Shown piece by piece: positions 7,528 to 16,200 of a DNA stretch of 38,419 nucleotides. A program made the translations under genes and the position numbers. Below the pieces are notes generated by a model. It saw nothing but the letters and a program-made list of their open reading frames with translations, ran no database searches and had not been told where the DNA came from. The stretch covers positions 1 to 38,419 of the forward strand of contig NZ_JACEFB010000022.1 of the NCBI RefSeq assembly GCF_013694095.1. Direction: 5' to 3'. This stretch comes from Thermogemmata fonticola (GTDB taxonomy: Bacteria > Planctomycetota > Planctomycetia > Gemmatales > Gemmataceae). The stretch's first letter is position 1. Every line of letters starts with the position of its first letter.

Positions 7528-10170
7528 TTATTTTTTCACAATGTTGACATTAATCTTGGCTTCATGGCGTACCGTATATTGAGCGTCATACGGTGCATTG
7601 ACGACAATGATGATCCCATTGACTGGCCCGGCTTTGGCCTCGGGGGCCGCGGTCAATCGCACCTGGCCCTCGTTTTGCCCCGGCGGTATGGTGCCACCTT
7701 GAACACTCAAACCGGAGGTATTCGGAGGCAGCTCCGCTGCGAGTTGGAATGGACCTTGGTAGTTGTACAGGCGCTCCACACGAACTACGAGGTCCGCGCT
7801 GGTACCGGGTTTGATCTGGTTGTTGGGCGGTCCTGTCACCGCCACCTTGGCCAGCGAGGTGGGAAGCACGACCACTAAAGCCGGCTCGCTGAGCACATCC
7901 ACCGGCACATTGCCCCCCTTTTTGGTCGCAGGATGGGTGAAGGGAAGCTGGGCCGTCCCCTTGATGACCAACGGATAGCTGCCGGGAGGTATGTTCGCGC
8001 GCACCGTAGCATTCACGACGGCTTCCGGCTTGTCCTTCGTCGGCTGGGAAGCGAATTGCACAATGATTGGCTCCTGGTTCCCCGGCATAATCCGCTCGGC
8101 AGCTAAGGTCAGGTTCTGCTTGTCCCCACTGATCCATTCCACCCGCAGAGGGAGGACAAACTTGTCGTTCGGCTTGACACGGATGACACCCTGGGCCGGT
8201 TCTGGCTTATCGTTGATCTTGAGTTTTGTCCAATCGGGCTTGAGGGCGAAGTGAGCTTTGAAGGGCCGAATGGCCAAAGGCAAACCGTGGTCCAAGCGGG
8301 CGAGGACCGGGGTGTTCGTCTGCTGATTGAAGCCCCAGATGATGGCCGCCGAGCGTACCTCCCGCACGAGCGGCGGGCCTTGCCATTGTGCAGGCGAACC
8401 CGTGGCTTTGAGCCGGATGTACCCGGTGAACGGGGGGGCGTCGGGCGCGATTCTGAGCACGAGTACTCCCCACCGGCTCTGAGCGCCCAGAGTCAGTGGC
8501 AAAGCGGTGACACCCGGCGGTAAGCCTTCGGCCGTGATGGTAATATCTCCGCTATAACCATCCCGGCGATCGACGAAGACATCGTAGGCTTGCTGCCCCC
8601 CCTGCCAGGCCGCCGAACCGACCTGATAATGCCGGCTGTACGGCATGGCAATCACTCGGAAATCGGGCTGGGGCGGCGCGATCCGCAGGCGATACACCAT
8701 GCGCGGACCATAGACCAGTCCGGCTTGGCGACAACCGACTTGTACGTAGTAGGCTCCGTCTTCAGGCGCGGTGAAGCGGAACGGCGGAGGGTCCAAAGTA
8801 CGGGTGAAGAAATTGGTGGGGTGCAGCGTGTCATTGTCGTCATCCTGTTCGCCAGAAAGGTCGCGGTTGGGGTCCTTTCCGTCGCGCACCGAGAAGTAGA
8901 AGTCCCCCGGCGTTCCTAAGCGATCCGCAAACAATTCGATGACAAACTGTTGTCCCTTTTTCGCCTCGAAGCGGTGCCAAACCACCTCGCCGCGCTGCGC
9001 GATGAAGCCGCCGATTTCGCCCGGCGCGGGAACAGGCTGGGCCTTGTCCGGCGCCGCTCCCAGTGCCGGGTTGCGGGCGACTACGGGCACATCCGTCAAA
9101 ATGATAGGGACGGGGAACGACACGCCATTCGGTCCCTGGAAGGTATAACCGAAACCTTCCATGAGCGCCATCGGGGGTGGAATCCGCCCGGGGTAATTCC
9201 AGCGGAAGCGGGCGGCGGGGTCCGTGGGGGGCTGGATCGTAACCTGTAGCTTCTCCAAGGGGCGGCCATCGATGGCGTATCCATCCGCCGGTTGACCGTT
9301 AGGTAAATTGCGGCCGTAGAGAGTAACCGTCGTCGGTTTGCCAAACTCCACCGCCGGCGGCACAACGGCGTCGATCCACGGTGCCGTGGTGATGGTCAGG
9401 CGATAGAAGTGATCCGCACCGCCGCTCAAGTAGGTGAACTGCGATAACCGCACGTAGTAATCCCCGTCCGTTGGCGCGATGAAGTCCGCGACGGCGTCAT
9501 TGTCCTTGTAATTGCGATTGCCCGCTAGCCGTTGTCCCCCCGCACTAAACACTTCCAGCAAAGGCACCGCCCGGCTGTCCATCGAACTGGACAAGCATGC
9601 CAGAACCACCCGCTGGCCCTTGCGCGCCGTCACAGCGAAGTAATCGACATCCGTACCGGCCGCAAACACGCCATTGACCGTGGTATCGAGAGGCAGCCGA
9701 TGGGCTTCCGCAACATCGTTATTCGGTTCTCGTTCCTCCACTTCGGGGAGCCGTCCCACAGCAAAGGCCCGCGGATTGCTCACTCCCCATTGGCCGACGA
9801 CGCGCACATCGTAGATTCCCGGCGGAACATCCGGCGCCGCCGTGACCCGAAAGGTGTGCGCTGTCGCATTCTGCTTGGCTTTCCCTTTGAGCTTGATGTC
9901 CGCCGCGGCGGAGTCGAGATACTCGGCCTTCAAACCGGGATGGGAAAAGAGCAGTCCTTGCGGCTCGTCCAAATCGGTCCCGGTCACTTTCACCACCGTC
10001 GCCATAGTCAGATTCATACCCAAAACGTGAATCTGCGGCGGCGGCAACGTGGACACTCCGATGGGGTAAACCTGAATCAACCGGGGGGTGGGCAGGCCCG
10101 GCGGCGCTTGTTGAGCTGCGACGATGCTGCACGTCCCAAAAAGGACCACACCCAGCCATTGCCGACGCAT
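7528..10170 (-). CDS. Large secreted protein with pre-peptidase C-terminal (PPC)-like domains
   Basis: The 880-residue product has a signal peptide ending near VAAQQ (residue 20). An Ig/IPT-like region follows, then a PPC domain starting at EREPNND (146-152) and continuing through DVDYFAVTARKGQ and DGDYYVRLS. A second PPC-like region around 385-500 includes WHRFEAKKGQQFVIELFADR and DGAYYVQVG. The C-terminal third is built of beta-sandwich-like segments (PPGVTALPL, IPPGSYPLVIKGTA). No protease or other catalytic motif is visible, so it is probably a structural or binding protein of the cell surface. GGGAGG lies just before ATG 10170. Confidence 0.85.
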   Translation of the reverse strand: MRRQWLGVVLFGTCSIVAAQQAPPGLPTPRLIQVYPIGVSTLPPPQIHVLGMNLTMATVVKVTGTDLDEPQGLLFSHPGLKAEYLDSAAADIKLKGKAKQNATAHTFRVTAAPDVPPGIYDVRVVGQWGVSNPRAFAVGRLPEVEEREPNNDVAEAHRLPLDTTVNGVFAAGTDVDYFAVTARKGQRVVLACLSSSMDSRAVPLLEVFSAGGQRLAGNRNYKDNDAVADFIAPTDGDYYVRLSQFTYLSGGADHFYRLTITTAPWIDAVVPPAVEFGKPTTVTLYGRNLPNGQPADGYAIDGRPLEKLQVTIQPPTDPAARFRWNYPGRIPPPMALMEGFGYTFQGPNGVSFPVPIILTDVPVVARNPALGAAPDKAQPVPAPGEIGGFIAQRGEVVWHRFEAKKGQQFVIELFADRLGTPGDFYFSVRDGKDPNRDLSGEQDDDNDTLHPTNFFTRTLDPPPFRFTAPEDGAYYVQVGCRQAGLVYGPRMVYRLRIAPPQPDFRVIAMPYSRHYQVGSAAWQGGQQAYDVFVDRRDGYSGDITITAEGLPPGVTALPLTLGAQSRWGVLVLRIAPDAPPFTGYIRLKATGSPAQWQGPPLVREVRSAAIIWGFNQQTNTPVLARLDHGLPLAIRPFKAHFALKPDWTKLKINDKPEPAQGVIRVKPNDKFVLPLRVEWISGDKQNLTLAAERIMPGNQEPIIVQFASQPTKDKPEAVVNATVRANIPPGSYPLVIKGTAQLPFTHPATKKGGNVPVDVLSEPALVVVLPTSLAKVAVTGPPNNQIKPGTSADLVVRVERLYNYQGPFQLAAELPPNTSGLSVQGGTIPPGQNEGQVRLTAAPEAKAGPVNGIIIVVNAPYDAQYTVRHEAKINVNIVKK

Positions 10171-10578
10171 GGGAGTGCCTCCCGTGAAATCGCTCGTTCT
10201 CTCGCCCTCAAACCACCGAGCTACTGGAGCAGGTGCAGGTAGGAATCGGCCTGCTTCTCAACTCAGACGGCGTCCCTAACGCGTAAGCTATCTCCCCAAC
10301 GCAAAAACAATCGAGGGTAATCCTCACGCAGAGACACCGAATATCGGTAGGTTATCGTCATCGTAAAACACAGGCTTGGGAAGGTCAACCGAAAAAGCGA
10401 TCCCCCCCCGGAGTGAACGCCAATGTCATGGTGTTTCCTCGGCATTTTGGGGCAAGACTCCAGAGCATACTGGGTCCGACTCCAGAGCATACGAGGGCAG
10501 ACTCCAGGGGCTACGTTGGGATGGCTCCCTGTTGCGTCAGGATAGCGAGCGGGGGCGTTCGCTTCGGGGATGTACCAG
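10171..10578. other. Intergenic region with tandem repeats
   Basis: This 408-base gap separates two minus-strand genes, so it should hold the promoter of the PPC-domain gene. Short open frames on both strands have no start context or recognisable protein pattern. The only clear structure is the threefold 22-base repeat at 10456-10521. Confidence 0.6.
10456..10521. repeat. Three tandem 22-bp repeats
   Basis: Copies run 10456-10477, 10478-10499 and 10500-10521 with no spacers. The first two share GACTCCAGAGCATAC; the third has GACTCCAGGGGCTAC. Each copy then continues with a variable seven-base tail. Twenty-two bases is about two helical turns, so bound proteins would sit on one face of the DNA. 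The array lies about 290 bases upstream of the PPC-domain gene. It is not a CRISPR, because the units touch each other and there are no spacers. Confidence 0.85.
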
Positions 10579-11433
10579 TTAGGAAGAACCGGCATCGGAA
10601 GCGAGGGGAGGGATCGGACGGGCCGGCGCTGGGGCGGCCACTCCATTCGTTGGAGGAGCTTGTTGGGAATGTTCAGCAGGCGGAGGCGTGGAAGCCGAGG
10701 CGGGGGGTTGGCCGTAACGTCCCTGGGCTCGCCACTTCTGGATGTAAGGCCCGCCCTGGTAAATATCTGAAAGCATGGCGCGGGCCACGGGGTCCTGGAC
10801 CACTTCCTCCAGGCGCGTCAGCGTGGCTCCGATGGGGTAGTCAGTGCGGCAGAGCTGAACCCGTCCATCCTCGATGATGGCATAGCTGGCGCGGGGATCG
10901 CCGTCCCGATTCAAGCCCACACTGCCAGGATTGACGATCGTTGTCCCGTTCACTTGCAACACATAAGGGTGATGGGTGTGGCCGACGAGGAGGTAATCGA
11001 CCTCCAGACCCTGCAAGCGGGGCGCCCAGAAATTGGGATCGGGTTGCGCGTATTCATCCATCGGATCGCGAGGCGTGGCGTGAACCATGAGGAAGCGTTT
11101 GCCGGCGATGGTGAACATCTGCCAGGTAGGGAGTTCGGCGAGGAACCGCCGCTGGTCGGGAACCAAGGCCGCGATGGTCAAGGGGCGGGTCACGCTGGTC
11201 AGAAAGCGGAAACCGGCGGTGCCTTGCACTTCGACTTCCTGGGCCACACCGTGGTCGTGATTGCCGCGGACGCAGTAAAGAGCGTTCTCCCGCACCCAAT
11301 CGACGCAGGGTCCCGGCTCCGGACCATAATCGACCAGGTCCCCCACACAGACGCAGGCATCGAAGGGCTGCGTCACAATAGCTTCCAATGCCGCCCGATT
11401 ACCATGAATATCGGCCAACACGAGTAACCGCAT
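10579..11433 (-). CDS. Calcineurin-like metallophosphoesterase (YfcE/MJ0936-type)
   Basis: The 284-residue protein carries the full metal-site set: Asp8/His10 in LADIHGN, Asp32 in GDLVDYG, GNHDH (57-61), VHATP, and GHTHHP toward the end of the domain. These proteins are small metal-dependent phosphodiesterases; the natural substrate is not clear from sequence. About 45 C-terminal residues are rich in Pro and Ala and probably disordered. I prefer ATG 11433 because MRLLVLADIHGN is the family's usual start; a GTG four codons upstream (11445) is also possible. It stands alone on the minus strand, divergent from the WXG100 gene. Confidence 0.9.
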   Translation of the reverse strand: MRLLVLADIHGNRAALEAIVTQPFDACVCVGDLVDYGPEPGPCVDWVRENALYCVRGNHDHGVAQEVEVQGTAGFRFLTSVTRPLTIAALVPDQRRFLAELPTWQMFTIAGKRFLMVHATPRDPMDEYAQPDPNFWAPRLQGLEVDYLLVGHTHHPYVLQVNGTTIVNPGSVGLNRDGDPRASYAIIEDGRVQLCRTDYPIGATLTRLEEVVQDPVARAMLSDIYQGGPYIQKWRAQGRYGQPPASASTPPPAEHSQQAPPTNGVAAPAPARPIPPLASDAGSS

Positions 11434-11543
11434 AGCGTCCGCCACCCCACCTTTGCCCTACTGGCACTCTATGGGAAAGTCAGGAGGCGAGAACACCCGG
11501 TTGGCTGCGCCGCCCCGCTCTTGCCCGGAGTTCCCCCCTTGCT

Positions 11544-11556
11544 GGCATAATATGCC
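11544..11556. promoter_or_regulatory. Perfect inverted repeat, possible operator
   Basis: GGCATA and TATGCC flank a single A. A dyad of this size between divergent genes could bind a dimeric regulator, but no regulator gene is adjacent. Confidence 0.25.
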
Positions 11557-11772
11557 ATTATGGACCACAATTCGCCCGTTGTCTCGCAGAAAATCGAAGC
11601 ATCCCCAAAGCGTTGCCGAACCTTCTCCAATTCCCCACGCCACGGCGATAACTTTCCCACGATCCATGATCACTTCCCTACGATCGATCCCCAGGATTGT
11701 CGGTGACCCTCCGTGCACTCTCTCCCATCCTCCTCGCGTGAGTTTCTCCCCTCTGGAACGGATTGTCTGAGG

Positions 11773-11778
11773 TATAAT
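11773..11778 (+). promoter_or_regulatory. Possible -10 box upstream of the WXG100/FtsK locus
   Basis: An exact TATAAT lies 82 bases upstream of the WXG100 start codon. No convincing TTGACA-like box is found 16-18 bases upstream, so this is a weak prediction. Confidence 0.35.
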
Positions 11779-11859
11779 GCAGCAAAGCATTCAGATTCCC
11801 CAGCGCTGAGGACGGGGCTGGGCCATCATCCTTCCTGTTTCATCACGAGGAATCAATCC

Positions 11860-12132
11860 ATGTCTCAAGCCATTGTTGACCCTGGGGAGCTTCGCCGGTT
11901 TGCTGCCTCGTTGCGGCGGTTCAACGCGGATTTGCAAGCGGCCATGGCCAACCTGCACGGGCAGCTCCAAACCCTGGGCGAAACCTGGCGCGACCAGGAA
12001 CACGAACGCTTCCGCCAGGAATTCGAGAGCACTCTGCATGCTTTGGAGCGGTTCCTGGAAATCAGCAACGAACACATCCCCTTTCTCCTGCGGAAAGCGG
12101 AACGGATCGAGGAATACCTTTCCCAGCGTTAG
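11860..12132 (+). CDS. WXG100-like (ESAT-6 family) protein
   Basis: The product is 90 residues, nearly all predicted helix, with a central turn at GETWRDQEHERF (Trp43, Asp45). This W-x-D variant of the Trp-x-Gly turn, the length near 100 residues and the two amphipathic helices match the WXG100 superfamily. Those proteins are substrates and partners of type VII secretion ATPases. No signal peptide is present, as expected. GAGGAA precedes ATG 11860. It is the first gene of a plus-strand run that ends in an FtsK/SpoIIIE ATPase, which strongly supports the assignment. Confidence 0.8.
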   Translation: MSQAIVDPGELRRFAASLRRFNADLQAAMANLHGQLQTLGETWRDQEHERFRQEFESTLHALERFLEISNEHIPFLLRKAERIEEYLSQR

Positions 12133-12296
12133 GGGGATTGCCCAACCGCTGAGCTATCAGGCGGGGTCGATGCAACGGTCAATCGCCAGAGCACGGTGAA
12201 CATCACACCGGACCCTACTAACACTGTCAAGCTTCTGCGAACTGTAGTTTGTGAACCGTAGCCTAAGACCTTCCAACGACAAACTCCGGGTGGCCC

Positions 12297-12923
12297 ATGT
12301 CGGAATCTGCGGAAGTCCTCTCTCTGGCAGCCCTGGCCGAATGGCAGGCGGCCTTGTCCAGTTACGCGGAAACCCTGGCGGAGGGACTGGCCGGAATCGA
12401 ACTCGAATTGCGGCGGCTGAGCGACTGGCTGGAGGAACAAGCCACGTACTGGAAGCGCATGGTGCGCCAACGGGAAGAGGAGGTGACCCGCGCCCGCGCG
12501 GAGCTTTCCCAGAGGCAATTTCCCGGCTGGGATGGCCGGGTGCCGGATTGCACGGTCCAAAGGAAAAACCTCCAGCGCGCCCTCGCTCGTCTGGAGCACG
12601 CCCAGACCCAAGTGGAACGTGTCCGCCGCTGGCAGACCCGCCTGCCCAAAATCATCGATGAAATCTACCGCGGAGCGGCCCACCGCCTGCAGCGCATGCT
12701 CGAAAGCACGATCCCCGCCGCTCTGGAGGACCTTCACGCCCGCCGGGCCGCTCTGGAAGCCTACACCGCCCTGGAACCTGCCGCGACCTCCGCTCGCGCA
12801 AGCAGTGGCATCCCGGCCAAGACGGAACAGGACCAAGGCACCGGCAGCACCCAAGCTGCCGCCCCTTCTCCAACACCGGCTCCAGTTCTGCCGTTTCCTC
12901 CTGAAAACGGAGAAGGACCATGA
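12297..12923 (+). CDS. Coiled-coil protein of the WXG100/FtsK locus
   Basis: The 208-residue product is mostly long charged helix (about residues 10-155, e.g. ELELRRLSDWLEEQATYW and KNLQRALARLEHAQTQVE). A Pro/Ala/Ser-rich, probably disordered tail follows. No signal peptide, membrane segment or catalytic motif is visible and I do not recognise a named family. Its stop codon overlaps the start of the next gene by four bases (ATGA), so the two are probably translated together. A role as adaptor or secreted partner of the ATPase is inference from position. Confidence 0.75.
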   Translation: MSESAEVLSLAALAEWQAALSSYAETLAEGLAGIELELRRLSDWLEEQATYWKRMVRQREEEVTRARAELSQRQFPGWDGRVPDCTVQRKNLQRALARLEHAQTQVERVRRWQTRLPKIIDEIYRGAAHRLQRMLESTIPAALEDLHARRAALEAYTALEPAATSARASSGIPAKTEQDQGTGSTQAAAPSPTPAPVLPFPPENGEGP

Positions 12924-13147
12924 GATTCGGCGCAACCCGCAGCCAGATTTACGACGCCCAGAAAACCGCACGCGCCCTCTGGGAGCACACCGAGCAATTC
13001 TGGCAAGACGACGTCTGCCGCCGCCATCGCGAGCAGATTGTGGAACCGCTGGATCAAACTGTCACGGACCTGTTGCGAGCCATCGACCAACTGGCCGCCC
13101 TGGTCACGCAAATGCGCCAGGAATGCGAAGACGAAGGAACATTCTAA
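12920..13147 (+). CDS. Small helical WXG100-like protein
   Basis: This 75-residue protein starts MRFGATRSQIYDAQKT. The centre reads EQFWQDDVCRRHREQ, again with Trp-x-Asp near the middle and helices on both sides, followed by EPLDQTVTDLLRAIDQLAAL. It is short for the family, but shape and context suggest a second WXG100-like protein, perhaps forming a pair with the product of 11860-12132. Its ATG overlaps the preceding stop (ATGA). Similarity to the family is by pattern only. Confidence 0.72.
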   Translation: MRFGATRSQIYDAQKTARALWEHTEQFWQDDVCRRHREQIVEPLDQTVTDLLRAIDQLAALVTQMRQECEDEGTF

Positions 13148-13262
13148 GGCCGAGAAGCTCCGGGGCAGCCCCGCCGAAACTTCCCGTGCAGAGATGGATC
13201 AACCGCGTACTCCAATGTCTCGTGGACAAGCTGCATCAATAGCCTCGTGGAGGACCCGTATC

Positions 13263-16200
13263 GTGTCAGGACCGGATGCTCCCGTGATGTCGCCGCCTGG
13301 TGGCGGCACACAGCAAGCCTCATCAAACCGGCAAATCACGGAGACCCTCAGCCTCCCCCGTCAGAGCTGGTTCGAGCAGCAATACGAGGCTTTCCAGCAA
13401 CTACTCGCCATTCACCAGGAACGGCAAACAGTCGAGGCCGAAATCACCGCCGCTTGGGAAGCCGAACGGGAAAAAGCCGAATGGGACCTCCAGCGCCAGC
13501 GCAAAAGCATCGAGCAAACCCGCACAGAACAGCTCAGCCGTTTGGAAGCCGAACATCAGCAGGCCCTCGAAGCGCTCCAGCAACATCACCAGAGCGAAGA
13601 GTACGCCCTGCACCGCCAGCGGGATGAGCTGCTCCACGAGTTGGACCGCAAGTATCACCAGGCCCGCAAGCAAGGGGAGGAGGATTACCAGGACCAACTC
13701 TGGCGGGCGGATTCGCTTTTGGAAGCGGGTGAGAAAGCGGCCAAGGAGCAATGGGAAGCCGCCCAACGCCAGGCCGCTGCCGCCCAAGAGCAACTGGAAA
13801 AGATGGGTCAAATCCTCGACCGCGTCCTGCAATTGCACCATCTCCAGCGTGCGGACATTCCCGTGCCGGTGGAATTGCCGCCGCCTACGCCGGACGAGCC
13901 TGCGGTGCGCCTCCAGAAGTGCCTGGACTTGGCCCAGGAGCAAATCGAGCAGTGGCAGCAACTCCGCTGGCCGCACTGGAGGGGCTGGCGCGTCGCTTTC
14001 GCCGCTGCGCTGCTTACCGCAGCTCTGAGCGTGCCTCCCGCTTTTCTCCTCCTTCCGCCCCTGGGGGCTAGCCTGGCCGCACTCCTGATCACCGGTCCGG
14101 CCACTCCCATTTTGACCTGGCTTTGGCACCGCCAGGTCCGCCAGCGGCTCCTCAAACGGGGCCGCCAGCTAGCCGAGACCTTGGCGAATGCCGAACGCGC
14201 CGCCCGACTTCTCTCCGATGCCGCCAACTCCCAATACGCCCAGGAAATGCTCCTGCAAAAGGAAAAGCATGCCGAGCGCCGACGACGCGCCGACGAACAT
14301 TACCTCCCCCTGCTGCAAAACCAGAAGGAACGCTACGAAAACCAGCGTCAACGCTTGATGACCGACTTCGAGCACAAAATCCAGAAGGCCCGCGAACAAT
14401 TCCAGACCCAGTTGGAACGACTAAAACAAGGATATGCCCAAGCCCGACAAGAGGCTGAAAGCCGGTTTGCCTCCCAACTCGCTGAGGCGGAGGCGGCCTG
14501 TGCTTCTCGCCTGAAGGCGGCGGAAGCCGTGCGGGAGTCGAGCTGGCAGAAATTGAGCGAGCGCTGGAATGCGGTCATCGAGCAGGTCAGCACTACCGTT
14601 GCCGCCCTGCGTCAAGCCAATGACATCTTTTTCCCTCCCTGGTCCCGCTGGCAGAGCCTGCCCCCCCCGCCCTGGCCCACTCGCGTCCCCTGGGGAATCC
14701 GCTACGGCGATTTCCTCCTCGACCTCGCAGCTCTACCCGGCGGGCAATCCCACGCCGGCCGCTGTTCTCTTCCCGATACACTTCTTGGACGGTTCCCAGC
14801 CTTCATTCCGTTCCCCAACCGCTCGGTGATGCTGCTGCGCGTCCGGGATGAGGGACGGGCGGCAGGCGTGGCTGTCTTGCAGAATCTCATGCTCCGCTTC
14901 CTGACCGGCTTGCCGCCAGGGAAAGTCCGCTTCACCATCGTGGACCCTGTCGGTCTGGGCGAGAACTTCGCTGCCTTCATGCATTTGGCGGATTACGATG
15001 AGAAACTCATCAGCGGACACATCTGGACCGAACCGCGGGACATCGAGCAACGCCTGGCGGACCTGACCGAACATGTGACGAGCGTGATCCAGAAGTATCT
15101 CCGCAGTCAATTCAGCAGTATCGAGGAGTACAACGAGGCGGCTGGGGAAGTGGCGGAACCCTACCGCGTGCTCGTCGTGGCCAATTTCCCGGCGGGATTC
15201 ACCCCTGAAGCGGCCCAGCGTCTGCTCAGTCTGGCTGCCACCGGCCCCTCCTGCGGCGTCTGCGTGCTGCTGAGCGCGGACACTCGCCAGGCCATGCCCC
15301 GCGACTTCTCGCTTTCCGCCCTGGAAGCCCTCAGCCTCACGCTCACCTGGAAGGAAGGACGCTTCGTCCCGAAGGACGCGGTGCTATCCGCCTTCCCGTT
15401 AGAGCTAGAAGCGCCGCCGGATGTCGCTGCTCTGACGGAGCTGATTCGCCGCGCTGGCGCCGCGAGCCTTCAGGCGGGCCGGGTTGAGGTTCCCTTCGAC
15501 TTCATCGCACCTCCAGCGGACCAGGTGTGGACCGCGGATGCTTCCCGAACACTCGCCGTTCCCATCGGCCGGGCTGGAGCCACCCGTCGCCAGGTCTTCC
15601 GCCTGGGTGAAGGCACGGCACAGCATGCCTTGGTCGCCGGCAAGACGGGTTCCGGCAAATCCACCCTCCTGCACGCCCTGATCACCAATCTCGCCTTGAT
15701 GTACAGCCCGGATGAAGTGGAGTTGTACCTCATCGACTTCAAGGAGGGCGTGGAGTTCCAGTGGTATGCGGCCCTCCGGCTGCCGCATGCCCGCGTCGTG
15801 GCCATCGAGAGCGAGCGGGAGTTCGGCCTCAGCGTGCTACAAAGACTGGACGGCCTCTTGCGGGAGCGCGGCGAGCAATTCCGCCAGGCCGGGGTGAACG
15901 AGTTATCCGCCTACCGGCAATGGCAAAAGCGCGAAGTGGCAGCCGGCCGCTTGCCCCCCGATGCTGCCCGGTGTCCCCGTGTTTTGCTCATCATCGATGA
16001 ATTCCAGCAATTGTTTGTCGAGGACGACAAGCTGGCCCAGGAAGCGGCCCTGCTTTTAGACCGCTTGGTACGGCAAGGCCGGGCGTTTGGCATTCACGTC
16101 CTTCTGGGATCGCAAACCCTCGGCGGTGCTTACTCGCTGCCGCGCAGCACTCTGGATCAGATGGCTGTCCGCATCGCCCTGCAATGCTCGGATGCCGATG

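Larger units (their letters stand above)
11434..11859. other. Divergent intergenic region
   Basis: This 426-base gap lies between divergent genes and should contain both promoters. It holds a perfect 6-1-6 inverted repeat GGCATA-A-TATGCC (11544-11556), a TATAAT box (11773-11778) and a copy of the ATGATC...CCCTACGATC module (11666-11685) also found at 23915-23961. Open frames here, such as one of 110 codons on the minus strand, show no recognisable protein features. Confidence 0.6.

Noticed and set aside
10456-10521. CRISPR array
   Set aside because: The three 22-bp units are contiguous without spacers and no cas gene is present.
11458-11790. 110-codon minus-strand open frame between divergent genes
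   Set aside because: No ribosome site, no family pattern, and it spans promoter-like and repeat sequence.
13401-14129. Minus-strand open frame opposite the FtsK coiled-coil region
   Set aside because: Leu- and Gly-rich translation is the expected antisense of a Glu/Gln/Arg coiled coil.
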